Assembly: GCA_035544635.1 (NCBI GenBank)
Contig: DATKDQ010000033.1
Coordinates: forward strand, 1-28,578
Source: DATAFT01 sp035544635
Lineage (GTDB): Bacteria; Acidobacteriota; Thermoanaerobaculia; Multivoradales; Multivoraceae
Reading direction: 5' to 3'
DNA length: 28,578 nt
This document shows, in pieces, positions 16,849 through 24,110 of the stretch. The position numbers and the translations under genes are program-made. Position 1 is the stretch's first letter, and each line of letters starts with the position of its first letter. The notes under the pieces are model-generated. The model saw only the letters and a list, made by a program, of their open reading frames with translations, ran no database searches and had not been told where the DNA came from.

Positions 16849-17697
16849 GAACTCCGCCTCCTGCCACCACGGGTAGTACGGTGGCATGTCCGTCGACGGG
16901 CGGCCCATGAAGCGCGGCTGGCGCTTCTCCAGGAACGATGCGACGCCTTCCTTGACGTCCGGGCTCTGGCCCATCCAGAAGATGCCCAGCGACTCGACGC
17001 GGTGCGCCTCCATCGGCTCGGAGAACGCGAGCCCGCGCCACAGCATTTGACGGCAGAGCGCGACCGACACCGGCGAGGTGTGGTCAGCGATCTCGGCGGC
17101 GATCGCGCGCGCCGTGGGCAGGAGGTCCGGAGGCTCGACGACGCGGCTCACCAGGCGACCGGCGAGCGCCTCCTGCGCGTCGAACACGCGCCCGGTGTAG
17201 AACCACTCCGCCGCCTGGCTGGGACCGACCAGGCGCGGAAGGAAGTAGCTCGAGCACGCCTCCGGAACGATGCCGCGGCGCGAGAAGACAAAGCCCATCC
17301 GGGCGCCGGTGGAGGCGATGCGGATGTCCATCGGCAGCGTCATGGTGATGCCGACGCCGACCGCCGGGCCGTTGATCGCGGCGATCACCGGCTTCTTGAG
17401 CCGGTGCACCTCGAGCGAGACCAGTCCGCCTCCGTCGCGGTGCTGCTCGGCGCGGACCGCGCCGCCGGTGCGGTCGAAGGTCGAGGGCCCGCGGCCGAGA
17501 TCGGCGCCGGCGCAGAAGGCGCGCCCTGCGCCGGTCACGATCACCGTGCGGATGGCGTCGTCGGCGTCGGCACGGCGGTAGGCGTCGATCAGCTCGTCGC
17601 GCATGGTCGCGGTGAACGCGTTGAGCTGATCGGGACGATTCAGCGTGACGAGGAGCGTCGGCCCCTCGACCTCGTAGCGGATGTGCTCGTACGTCAC
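16846..17697 (-). CDS. Enoyl-CoA hydratase/isomerase (crotonase family)
   Basis: This is a 283-residue protein. The GTG at 17697 is preceded by AAGGAG at a 5-base spacing; an open frame upstream of it looks non-coding. Crotonase features are present: VTLNRPDQLNAF at the N-terminus, the oxyanion-hole segment GAGRAFCAGADL, AAINGPAVGVGITMTLPMDIRIAS, and RRGIVPEACSSYFLPRLVG carrying the expected catalytic Glu. The length is normal. The enzyme hydrates 2-enoyl-CoA or a related acyl-CoA substrate in the cytoplasm; subfamily and substrate cannot be settled from sequence alone. It lies downstream of glyA on the same strand, about 70 bases from the glyA stop, and may be co-transcribed without a pathway link. 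Confidence 0.9.
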   Translation of the reverse strand: MTYEHIRYEVEGPTLLVTLNRPDQLNAFTATMRDELIDAYRRADADDAIRTVIVTGAGRAFCAGADLGRGPSTFDRTGGAVRAEQHRDGGGLVSLEVHRLKKPVIAAINGPAVGVGITMTLPMDIRIASTGARMGFVFSRRGIVPEACSSYFLPRLVGPSQAAEWFYTGRVFDAQEALAGRLVSRVVEPPDLLPTARAIAAEIADHTSPVSVALCRQMLWRGLAFSEPMEAHRVESLGIFWMGQSPDVKEGVASFLEKRQPRFMGRPSTDMPPYYPWWQEAEF

Positions 17698-17770
17698 ACG
17701 TTCTCCTTGGTCGTAGGGTGGCTCGGCCGTTCCGCTCGAGAGTCGGGAGCAGCCTGCCGTGCGACTCGGC

Positions 17771-19057
17771 TCAAGAGCGGCACGCGGGCTCGACGGCGGG
17801 CAGGCCCGGAACGGCGTAACCGAGGCAGAGCTCCTCGACCTCGCGCTCGAGCGTCGCGAGGAACGAGGCATCCTCCCGTCGGCGCAGCGCGTCGGTGATC
17901 CAGCCGGCGAGGCGGTCCATCTCGGGCCGCCCGAGGCCGCGCGTCGTGGCCGCCGGCGTGCCGAGGCGGATCCCGCTCGGGCGCAGCGGCGGGTTGGCAT
18001 CGTCGGGGATGATCTGCTTGTTGACGGTGATCCCGATCCGGTCGAGCGTCTGCTCGGCGGCGCGGCCATCGAGACCGAAGCTCGCCACCGTGTCGAGCAC
18101 CATCATGTGGTTGTCGGTGCCGCCGGTGACGAGAGTCGCGCCGCGGTCGAGGAGCCCCTGCGCGAGCGCCTTGGCGTTCAGCAGCACCTCGCGGCAGTGG
18201 AGGCGGAAATCCTCCTGGAGCGCCTTCGCCAGGGTCACGGCGACGCCGGCGATGGTGTTCATGTGCGGGCCGCCCTGCAGGCCCGGAAAGACCGCCGCGT
18301 CGACGATCTTGGCGTGCTCGGCTCGGCACAGCACCATGCCGCCGCGCGGACCGCGCAGCGTCTTGTGCGTGGTGGTGGTCACCAGGTCGAAGCCGTAGTC
18401 GAAGGGGTTGCGCATCGCACCGCCGGCGATGAGCCCGCCCACGTGCGAGACGTCGGCCATGGTGAGGGCGCCGACCTCGTCCGCGATGCGCTTGAAGTCG
18501 CCGTAGTCGTAGTCGCGCGGGTAGGAGGTGTAGCCGGCGAGAACCAGCTTCGGGCGGTGCTCGAGCGCCAGCCGCCGCATCTCGTCGAAGTCGATGCGGC
18601 CGCCTTCCGCCGGCTTCGTCTTGTAGCGCACGAAGTTGAAGATCTTGCCCATGTGCGAGACCGGCGCACCGTGAGTGAGGTGACCGCCGTGCGAGAGGTC
18701 CATGGCGAGCACGCTCTCGCCCGGCTGGAGGAAGCCCAGGTACACCGCCTGGTTCATCGGCGACCCCGAGAGCGGCTGGACGTTGGCGTGCTCGCAGCGG
18801 AACAGGACCTTGGCGCGGTCCCGCGCCAGGTTCTCGATGCGATCGGTGAACTCCTGGCCGCCGTAGTAGCGCCGGCCGGGATAGCCCTCGGCGTACTTGT
18901 TGGTGAGCACCGAGCCGAGCGCGGCGAGGACCTCGGGGTAGGTGTAGTTCTCCGAGGGGATCAGCTCGATGCCTCTGCGCTGGCGCTCTTCCTCGCCGGC
19001 GATGGCGGCGTGGACCTCGGGGTCGTTCTCTGCGAGGGCCCTGCGGTGGGCGTCCAT
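17771..19057 (-). CDS. glyA: Serine hydroxymethyltransferase
   Basis: This 428-residue protein has normal length for GlyA. The start ATG at 19057 has AAGGAGA about 6 bases upstream. It converts serine and tetrahydrofolate to glycine and methylene-tetrahydrofolate using PLP. Family motifs include ELIPSENYTYPEVL, TNKYAEGYPGRRYYGG, SHGGHLTHG, ADVSHVGGLIAGG, and the PLP-lysine segment TTTTHKTLRGPRGG with Lys232. The active-site block reads SHVGGLIAGG where most homologues have AHIAGLVAAG, so it belongs to a somewhat divergent branch. The gene lies between a GalU-like gene (138 bases upstream) and an enoyl-CoA hydratase, all on the minus strand. Confidence 0.95.
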   Translation of the reverse strand: MDAHRRALAENDPEVHAAIAGEEERQRRGIELIPSENYTYPEVLAALGSVLTNKYAEGYPGRRYYGGQEFTDRIENLARDRAKVLFRCEHANVQPLSGSPMNQAVYLGFLQPGESVLAMDLSHGGHLTHGAPVSHMGKIFNFVRYKTKPAEGGRIDFDEMRRLALEHRPKLVLAGYTSYPRDYDYGDFKRIADEVGALTMADVSHVGGLIAGGAMRNPFDYGFDLVTTTTHKTLRGPRGGMVLCRAEHAKIVDAAVFPGLQGGPHMNTIAGVAVTLAKALQEDFRLHCREVLLNAKALAQGLLDRGATLVTGGTDNHMMVLDTVASFGLDGRAAEQTLDRIGITVNKQIIPDDANPPLRPSGIRLGTPAATTRGLGRPEMDRLAGWITDALRRREDASFLATLEREVEELCLGYAVPGLPAVEPACRS

Positions 19058-19195
19058 GCGGCTCTCCTTCGGACGGTTGCGGCGGTGGGATCCTCCCGCG
19101 CCCCCCGTGGTCGCCCACGTTCGACCGTCGTCGACGGCCGTCTCGCCAGTACGCAGGAGGAGTCGAATCTACTCGAAAAGCGAGCCCACTTCCAG

Positions 19196-19990
19196 CTACG
19201 CGTCCACCGGTCGGCCGGCCAGGAATGCGCTGGCGGCGAGCAGACCCTGCGGATGCCCGACGTCGAACAGAGGGGAGGGGAGGAGCGCGCCGAGCAGGGC
19301 ACCCTCGCGCGCGAGGAGCTGGACCGCCGGCACCTCGCTGGTCTCGCCCGCGCCCGCGCGGGAGGCCTCGATGCGAGCGAAGACCTCGGAGCCGAAGACG
19401 TAGCGGCCGCAGGCGCGAACGACGCGAGCCCCCGCCGGGATGTGGAGCCGGCCCGGCTCCTTGTCGTGGAGGCGGTCGATCGCGAGGACGCCGGGAGCGA
19501 TCGTCCGATGGTCGATCCTGCCGCTGTTCCCGTAGAGCCCGCTCCAGGCGCTGTCGATCTCGAGCACGCCGACCACGTGCCGCCCCCGCTCCGCCCACAG
19601 CTCGAGCAGGACGTCGAGCCGGTACTCGGGCGCGAGCGGGAGGTTGTCGGGGAGAAGGAGCGCGAAGGGGTCGTTCCCGGTCAGGTGGGCGCAGATGGCG
19701 ATCGCGTCCGCGAGGCCGGTGGGCTCCTCCTGCGTGGTGAAGCACAGCCGAAGGCCGGGCCAGGCGCCCTCGGCCTGCGCCAGCTCGAGGTAGTGGCGCA
19801 GGAGCGGCTTGTCCGGCGCGACCACGACGATGACCTCCTCGATTCCCGCCCCGGCCGCCTCGTCGAGCACGAAGTGGATTGCGGGCCGGCTGCCGACGGG
19901 CGCGAGCTCCTTGGGCACCACGAGCGAGAACGGGCGCATGCGCATGCCGCGCCCGGCGGCGGGGAGGATGGCGCGGCGCACGGTGGACAT
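19196..19990 (-). CDS. GalU-like sugar-phosphate nucleotidyltransferase
   Basis: This 264-residue protein is somewhat shorter than typical GalU (about 290-300). It starts at the ATG at 19990. The N-terminal signature is AILPAAGRGMRMRPFSLVVPKELAPVGSRPAI, matching the UTP-glucose-1-phosphate uridylyltransferase pattern including the PKE lysine, but with Met where most members have Thr in GxGTR. A metal-binding LLLPDN segment (where many have LPDD) follows, with LEIDSAWSGLYGNSGRI and VRACGRYVFGSEVFARIE further on. The likely role is making UDP-glucose or another NDP-sugar for polysaccharide synthesis, but the sugar and nucleotide are not certain. It is divergent from the TRAP transporter operon. 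Confidence 0.82.
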   Translation of the reverse strand: MSTVRRAILPAAGRGMRMRPFSLVVPKELAPVGSRPAIHFVLDEAAGAGIEEVIVVVAPDKPLLRHYLELAQAEGAWPGLRLCFTTQEEPTGLADAIAICAHLTGNDPFALLLPDNLPLAPEYRLDVLLELWAERGRHVVGVLEIDSAWSGLYGNSGRIDHRTIAPGVLAIDRLHDKEPGRLHIPAGARVVRACGRYVFGSEVFARIEASRAGAGETSEVPAVQLLAREGALLGALLPSPLFDVGHPQGLLAASAFLAGRPVDA

Positions 19991-20027
19991 CGGCTGGCGA
20001 GGGAGTGAGGGAAGGATCGGCCGCGTG

Positions 20028-20080
20028 TCGCGAGGATGGCAGAACCTGGCGATTGTAGCGGCTGCCTGGCGCGCCTCAGC
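20028..20080 (-). promoter_or_regulatory. Putative promoter of the GalU-like gene
   Basis: On the minus strand a TACAAT (20057-20052) is a five-of-six match to the sigma70 -10 box and lies about 60 bases before the start codon. The expected -35 position reads CTGAGG, a poor match. The rest of the 184-base divergent gap to dctP shows nothing distinct. Confidence 0.35.
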
Positions 20081-20174
20081 CGGCCGGCCAGCAGTGCCTC
20101 CCGCTCTCGCTCGCGCCCTCCGAGCGGTCGGTGGCGGCGTGGGATGGGGCCGCGCTCCGTGAGAAGATCGCGCC

Positions 20175-21209
20175 GTGCCGCGGGACGGTCAGGCTCGCCG
20201 GCTCGCGCCGCTGGTCGCGTGCGTGCTCGTGCTCGCGCTCGACGGGTGCCGCGGGGGTGACGGCGTCGAGGTTCTGCGGCTCGCCCACGGGCTCGACGCC
20301 TCGCACCCGGCGCACCTCGCGATGGAGCGTTTCGGCGACCTGGTGGCGGAGGGGTCGAACGGCCGCCTCGCCGTTCGGATCTATCCCGCCGAGCAGCTCG
20401 GCAGCGAGCGCGAGTGCCTCGAGCTGCTTCAGGTCGGGAGCCTCGCCCTCACCAAGGTCTCCGCCAGCGTGCTCGAGTCGTTCGCGCCCGCCTTCCGGGC
20501 GCTCTCGACGCCCTTCCTGTTCGCCGACCGCGACCACCTGCGCCGCGTGCTGGACGGCGATCTCGGCGCGCGGCTCCTCGCCGAGCCGGCGCAGTTCCGG
20601 CTGCGCGGGCTGTGCTTCTACGATGCGGGGAGCCGGAGCTTTTATACCCGCGCCCGTCCGGTGCGGACGCCGGACGACCTGGTGGGCCTCAAGATCCGCA
20701 CCCAGGAGAGCGCGAGCGCGATGGAGATGGTGCGGGCGCTCGGCGGCTCGCCCACGCCGATCTCGTGGGGCGAGCTCTACTCCGCGCTCGACCAGGGCAT
20801 CGTCGACGGCGCCGAGAACAACCCGCCGAGTTTTCATCTGTCGCGGCACTACGAGATCGCGCGCTACTACTCGCTCGACGAGCACACTGCGGTCCCGGAC
20901 GTGCTGGTGATCTCGACTCGGGTGTGGGACCGGCTCGAGGGTGGCGATCGCCGGGTGCTGGCGCGCGCCGCGCGGGAGAGCGCACTGCTTCAACGCGAGC
21001 TCTGGGAGCGCGCCACCGCCGAGGCGCTGTTGGCGATCCGGGCGGCCGGTGTCGAGATCGTCGAGCCCGACAAGGACGCGTTCGCGGCGAAGGTCGAGCC
21101 GCTGGTCGAGCGCTACGCGGCCGAGCCGGAGCTCGGCGCCTGGATCCGCGCCATCCGCGAGTTGGCGCCGGCGGAGGAGGCGCCCCTCGTTCCCGGCGGG
21201 CGATCGTGA
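20175..21209 (+). CDS. dctP: TRAP transporter substrate-binding protein (DctP family)
   Basis: This 344-residue protein starts at GTG 20175. The N-terminus has basic residues, a hydrophobic run (LVACVLVLAL) and the lipobox-like LDGC (Cys25), so it is probably a lipoprotein rather than a free periplasmic protein. DctP motifs: LRLAHGLDASHPAHLAMERFGDLV, YPAEQLGSERECLELLQVG, and GLKIRTQESASAMEMVRALGGSP, which contains the conserved carboxylate-binding Arg. GELYSALDQGIVDGAENNP follows. It delivers an organic acid to the DctQM membrane pair; the actual ligand cannot be read from sequence. The stop overlaps the dctQ start by one base. Confidence 0.94.
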   Translation: MPRDGQARRLAPLVACVLVLALDGCRGGDGVEVLRLAHGLDASHPAHLAMERFGDLVAEGSNGRLAVRIYPAEQLGSERECLELLQVGSLALTKVSASVLESFAPAFRALSTPFLFADRDHLRRVLDGDLGARLLAEPAQFRLRGLCFYDAGSRSFYTRARPVRTPDDLVGLKIRTQESASAMEMVRALGGSPTPISWGELYSALDQGIVDGAENNPPSFHLSRHYEIARYYSLDEHTAVPDVLVISTRVWDRLEGGDRRVLARAARESALLQRELWERATAEALLAIRAAGVEIVEPDKDAFAAKVEPLVERYAAEPELGAWIRAIRELAPAEEAPLVPGGRS

Positions 21210-21685
21210 TGCAAGGCGCTCGCGCCGTCGTCGACCGTGCGCTCGAGGCGCTGCTCGCGGCTCTCTTCGCGGCGCTGACGCTCGACGTCGGGTGGCAGGT
21301 GGCGACCCGCTTCCTGCTCGGGCGTCCCAGCCCTTGGAGCGAGGAGCTGGCGCGGTTCCTCCTGATCTGGCTCGGTCTCCTCGGCGCGTCCTACGCCCTG
21401 GGACGGCGGATGCACCTGGCGATCGAGCTCTTCGCGCGTCGCGTGCAATGGCGAAGGTGGAGCCGGCGCTTCACGCTGGCGTCGACGCTGGCGTTCGCCC
21501 TGGCTGTCCTGGGCGCCGGCGGGACGCATCTTGTGGCGCTCCAGCTCGAGCTGGGACAGCGCTCGGCCGCGCTCGCGATCCCCATGGGCTGGGTCTACCT
21601 GGCGCTGCCGATCGCGGGGGGACTGATGGCGTTCTACACCCTCGCCGAGCTGGCCGAAGGCAGCCGGCCGGAGGAGCGAGGCTGA
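21209..21685 (+). CDS. dctQ: TRAP transporter small membrane subunit (DctQ family)
   Basis: This 158-residue protein starts at the ATG in TGATG, overlapping the dctP stop by one base. It has four predicted membrane helices: about 10-28, about 45-62, about 80-103 and about 115-140. The family motif PSPWSEELARFLLIWLGLLGASYALGRRMHLAIE is clear. DctQ pairs with DctM in the inner membrane for sodium-driven uptake. The order P-Q-M is the standard one. Confidence 0.92.
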   Translation: MQGARAVVDRALEALLAALFAALTLDVGWQVATRFLLGRPSPWSEELARFLLIWLGLLGASYALGRRMHLAIELFARRVQWRRWSRRFTLASTLAFALAVLGAGGTHLVALQLELGQRSAALAIPMGWVYLALPIAGGLMAFYTLAELAEGSRPEERG

Positions 21686-21693
21686 GCGACGCG

Positions 21694-23007
21694 GTGCCGG
21701 TGGGGAGCGAAGGGGCGGTCCTCGCCGTCGCGCTGGTGGCGCTCCTCGCGCTCGGTGCGCCGATCTCGGTCGCGATCGGCGTGGCCGCGGCGGTGAGCCT
21801 CTGCGCGGCGATCCCGGCGGCGCCGGCCCTCGCGACCGTGGCGCAGCAGATCGCGACCGGGCTCGATTCGTTCGCGCTCCTCGCCATCCCGCTCTTCATC
21901 CTGTCGGGGCACCTCATGAATCGCGGCGGCGCGGCGCGCCGCCTGATCGATCTCGGCAAGGAGCTGGTGGGAGCGCTGCCCGGCGGGCTGGTGTGGGTAG
22001 AGGTGCTCGGCTGCGTCCTCTTCGGCGCGATCTCGGGGTCCGCGGTCGCGACCGCGGCGGCGGTAGGAGGTGTGATGGCGCCGCGGATGGAGCAGGACGG
22101 CTACGGGCGGGACTTCGGCGCCGCGCTCAGCGTCGCCGCCGCGACCACCGGTCTCCTGATCCCGCCCTCGAACGTGCTCATCGTCTACTCGCTGGCGAGC
22201 GGGGGAGTGTCGGTGGCGGCGCTCTTCTTCGCCGGCTACGTCCCGGGCCTTCTCATCGCACTGCTGGTCGGGGTCACCGCGGTCGGGCTCGCCGCCCGCC
22301 GCGGGCGGCTGCCGCGCGCCAGGGGCTTCGCCATGGGGCGCCTGGGTAAGTCGGCCGCCGCGGCGCTGCCGAGCCTGCTCCTGGTGGTCGTGGTGATGGG
22401 CGGCATCGTCGCCGGCATCTTCACCGCGACCGAGGCCGCGGGTATCGCCGTGCTCTACGCGCTGGTGCTCGCTCTCGCGGTGCATCGCGAGCTGCGGCCG
22501 CGCGAGCTGCCGCGCGTCCTGGTCGAGGCGGCGGCGACGACCGGAGTGGTGCTGCTCCTGATCGGAGCGTCGATGGCGCTGGCGTGGACCATGGCCTACG
22601 CCGGGATCCCGCAGGCGGTGGCCCGCCTGCTCCTCGACGCCGCGGCCGGGCCGGTGGCGCTGCTCTTGGCGCTGAACCTGCTACTGCTCGCGATCGGGAC
22701 TTTCCTGGACATGACACCGGCGGTCCTGCTCTTCACGCCGATGTTCCTGCCGGCGGCGGTCGAGCTGGGCATCGATCCGGTCCACCTCGGGATCGTGATG
22801 ACGCTCAACCTGTGCATCGGGATCTCGACGCCGCCGGTGGGCACCCTGCTGTTCGTCGCCTGCGGCGTCTCCGGCACGACGCTCGGCCGCGTGGTGCCGT
22901 ACCTGGCGCCACTGTACGCCGCGCTCCTGCTCGCGCTCGCGGTGGTGACGGCCGTCCCCGAGCTCAGCCTGGCGCTGCCGCGGGCGCTGGGCCTGCTGGG
23001 CGATTGA
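21694..23007 (+). CDS. dctM: TRAP transporter large permease subunit (DctM family)
   Basis: This protein is about 437 residues if it starts at the GTG at 21694, which I chose because it gives usual family length. A GTG at 21700, or a CTG at 21682 overlapping the dctQ stop, are alternatives. There are about 11-12 hydrophobic helices. DctM signatures include GLDSFALLAIPLFILSGHLMNRGG, GCVLFGAISGSAVATAAAVGGVMAPRM, TGLLIPPSNVLIVYSL, TATEAAGIAVLYAL, FLDMTPAVLLFTPMFLP, and NLCIGISTPPVGTLLFVACGVS. It forms the ion-coupled transport channel with DctQ. It completes a full three-gene TRAP system. Confidence 0.93.
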   Translation: MPVGSEGAVLAVALVALLALGAPISVAIGVAAAVSLCAAIPAAPALATVAQQIATGLDSFALLAIPLFILSGHLMNRGGAARRLIDLGKELVGALPGGLVWVEVLGCVLFGAISGSAVATAAAVGGVMAPRMEQDGYGRDFGAALSVAAATTGLLIPPSNVLIVYSLASGGVSVAALFFAGYVPGLLIALLVGVTAVGLAARRGRLPRARGFAMGRLGKSAAAALPSLLLVVVVMGGIVAGIFTATEAAGIAVLYALVLALAVHRELRPRELPRVLVEAAATTGVVLLLIGASMALAWTMAYAGIPQAVARLLLDAAAGPVALLLALNLLLLAIGTFLDMTPAVLLFTPMFLPAAVELGIDPVHLGIVMTLNLCIGISTPPVGTLLFVACGVSGTTLGRVVPYLAPLYAALLLALAVVTAVPELSLALPRALGLLGD

Positions 23008-23037
23008 ATGCGGTCCGGCGCACGGCCCGCGAGGCGG

Positions 23038-23322
23038 TCAGCTCAGGCGCTCGAGCACGGCGCGCGCGCGCTGGTCGCGAGCGGCGGTGAGCGAGGTCAG
23101 GGTCTTGCGGTTCTGCTCGTAGAGGCTCTCGAACCATGACAGTCCGTTGCGCGCGGCCTGGATCGCGAGATCGGCGTACGCCAAGGTAATGTCGTTCCAC
23201 TGCTTGCGGGCGGCGGCGGCGGTGTCGAGGCCGAGCTCCGCCCAGCCGACGATCTGCTCGCGGCGCGAGGCGTCGGCGGTGGTGGCGGTGTCTGCGGCGG
23301 TGGGTTTGCGGGTGGCGGGCAT
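23038..23322 (-). CDS. Small phasin-like protein
   Basis: This 94-residue protein starts at the ATG at 23322, which has a strong GGAGGAT ribosome site about 6 bases upstream. The Thr/Ala-rich N-terminus is followed by an amphipathic helical region (IVGWAELGLDTAAAARKQWNDITLAYADLAIQAARNGLSWFESLYEQNRKTLTSLTAARDQRARAVLERL). This resembles the core of phasins, which coat polyhydroxyalkanoate granules, but it is shorter than most. The link is strengthened by the divergent PhaR-type repressor gene and the PhaR-type operator between them. No PHA synthase gene is in the window. Confidence 0.72.
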   Translation of the reverse strand: MPATRKPTAADTATTADASRREQIVGWAELGLDTAAAARKQWNDITLAYADLAIQAARNGLSWFESLYEQNRKTLTSLTAARDQRARAVLERLS

Positions 23323-23350
23323 GGGATATCCTCCGGCTGTGAGATGGTTA

Positions 23351-23365
23351 TGCTGCAATGCAGCA
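23351..23365. promoter_or_regulatory. Candidate PhaR operator (TGCTGCA-A-TGCAGCA)
   Basis: This is a perfect 7+1+7 palindrome containing CTGC-AAT-GCAG, which fits the CTGC-N3-GCAG consensus described for PhaR of Paracoccus. It lies just downstream of the predicted phasin transcription start, where a bound repressor would block transcription. The PhaR-type gene starts 83 bases to the right. Confidence 0.7.
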
Positions 23366-23376
23366 ATCTAAGGGTG

Positions 23377-23405
23377 ATGGTAGGGCCGTTCGCCTGTGCT
23401 GTCAA
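23377..23405 (-). promoter_or_regulatory. Sigma70-like promoter for the phasin gene
   Basis: On the minus strand a perfect TTGACA (-35, 23405-23400) is followed after exactly 17 bases by TACCAT (-10, 23382-23377). The predicted start is near 23370, directly before the candidate PhaR operator. Confidence 0.7.
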
Positions 23406-23447
23406 GCCTCAATGTTTGCTGTTCCACAGAATGAAGGTTGCTGACTG

Positions 23448-24074
23448 ATGCCGAAGAGTGGGAGCGAGCCCGAGGTGGTCGTCATTCGGCGTTACGGCAA
23501 CCGCCGGCTCTACGACACGCAGTCGAGCTGCTATGTCAACCGCCAGGACGTCCGCGCGCTGGTGCGCGAAGGCAGGCGCATCCAGGTGCTCGACGCCAAG
23601 ACCGAGGAGGACGTCACCCGGCGGGTCCTGACCCAGATCGTCCTCGAGACTGCCGAGCAGGACGAGCAGGGGCTGCCGCTCGACCTCCTCTACGAGCTGG
23701 CGCGCGCCTCGGACCGCGCGTTCCGCGATTTCCTCGACTGGTACCTCAAGAGCTCGCTCGAGGTCTACCGGAACCTCCAGGAGCGGTGGCAGGCGGACGC
23801 ACGCCGTCGCTGGGGCGAGGCGCGCCCGGCGCTGGAGGCTTGGGCGCAGCTCTGGGATCCGCGGCAGGTGGCCGCCTCGCTGGCGCAGCTCCTGAGCCCG
23901 TTCGAGCGGCGGCCGCCGCTGCCGGAGCCGGCACGCGGCCGCGACGCCGAGGCGCCCGCGGGCACGGCTCCGAGCGAGGAGATCGACGAGCTGCGGCGGC
24001 GACTCGACGCGCTCGAGCGGCGTCTCGCCGCCGAGCGCCGCGATCCACGGACGGACGAGCCGCGCGGGTCCTGA
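23448..24074 (+). CDS. phaR: PhaR-type polyhydroxyalkanoate synthesis repressor
   Basis: This is a 208-residue protein from the ATG at 23448 (GAAGG lies about 10 bases upstream). The N-terminal PHB/PHA accumulation regulator DNA-binding domain (PF07879 type) is clear: VIRRYGNRRLYDTQSSCYVNRQDVRALVREGRRIQVLDAKTEEDVTRRVLTQIV. A helical region follows (ELARASDRAFRDFLDWYLKSSLEVYRNLQERWQ), then a Pro/Ala/Arg-rich coiled tail (DELRRRLDALERRLAAERR). PhaR represses phasin and other PHA genes and is released by binding PHA. Its position opposite the phasin gene with the palindrome between them fits self-regulated granule coating. Confidence 0.9.
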   Translation: MPKSGSEPEVVVIRRYGNRRLYDTQSSCYVNRQDVRALVREGRRIQVLDAKTEEDVTRRVLTQIVLETAEQDEQGLPLDLLYELARASDRAFRDFLDWYLKSSLEVYRNLQERWQADARRRWGEARPALEAWAQLWDPRQVAASLAQLLSPFERRPPLPEPARGRDAEAPAGTAPSEEIDELRRRLDALERRLAAERRDPRTDEPRGS

Positions 24075-24110
24075 CGTGCCGGCTCGAGCGAAGCGAGCGC
24101 GGGTGCGCCG

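Noticed and set aside
19058..19195. Glycine riboswitch or leader RNA upstream of glyA
   Set aside because: Only short, weak stems are seen and no conserved glycine-aptamer core could be recognised.
17759..20008. Plus-strand open frame (about 749 codons) opposite glyA and the GalU-like gene
   Set aside because: Both minus-strand genes have clear enzyme signatures; this frame is a GC-driven shadow.
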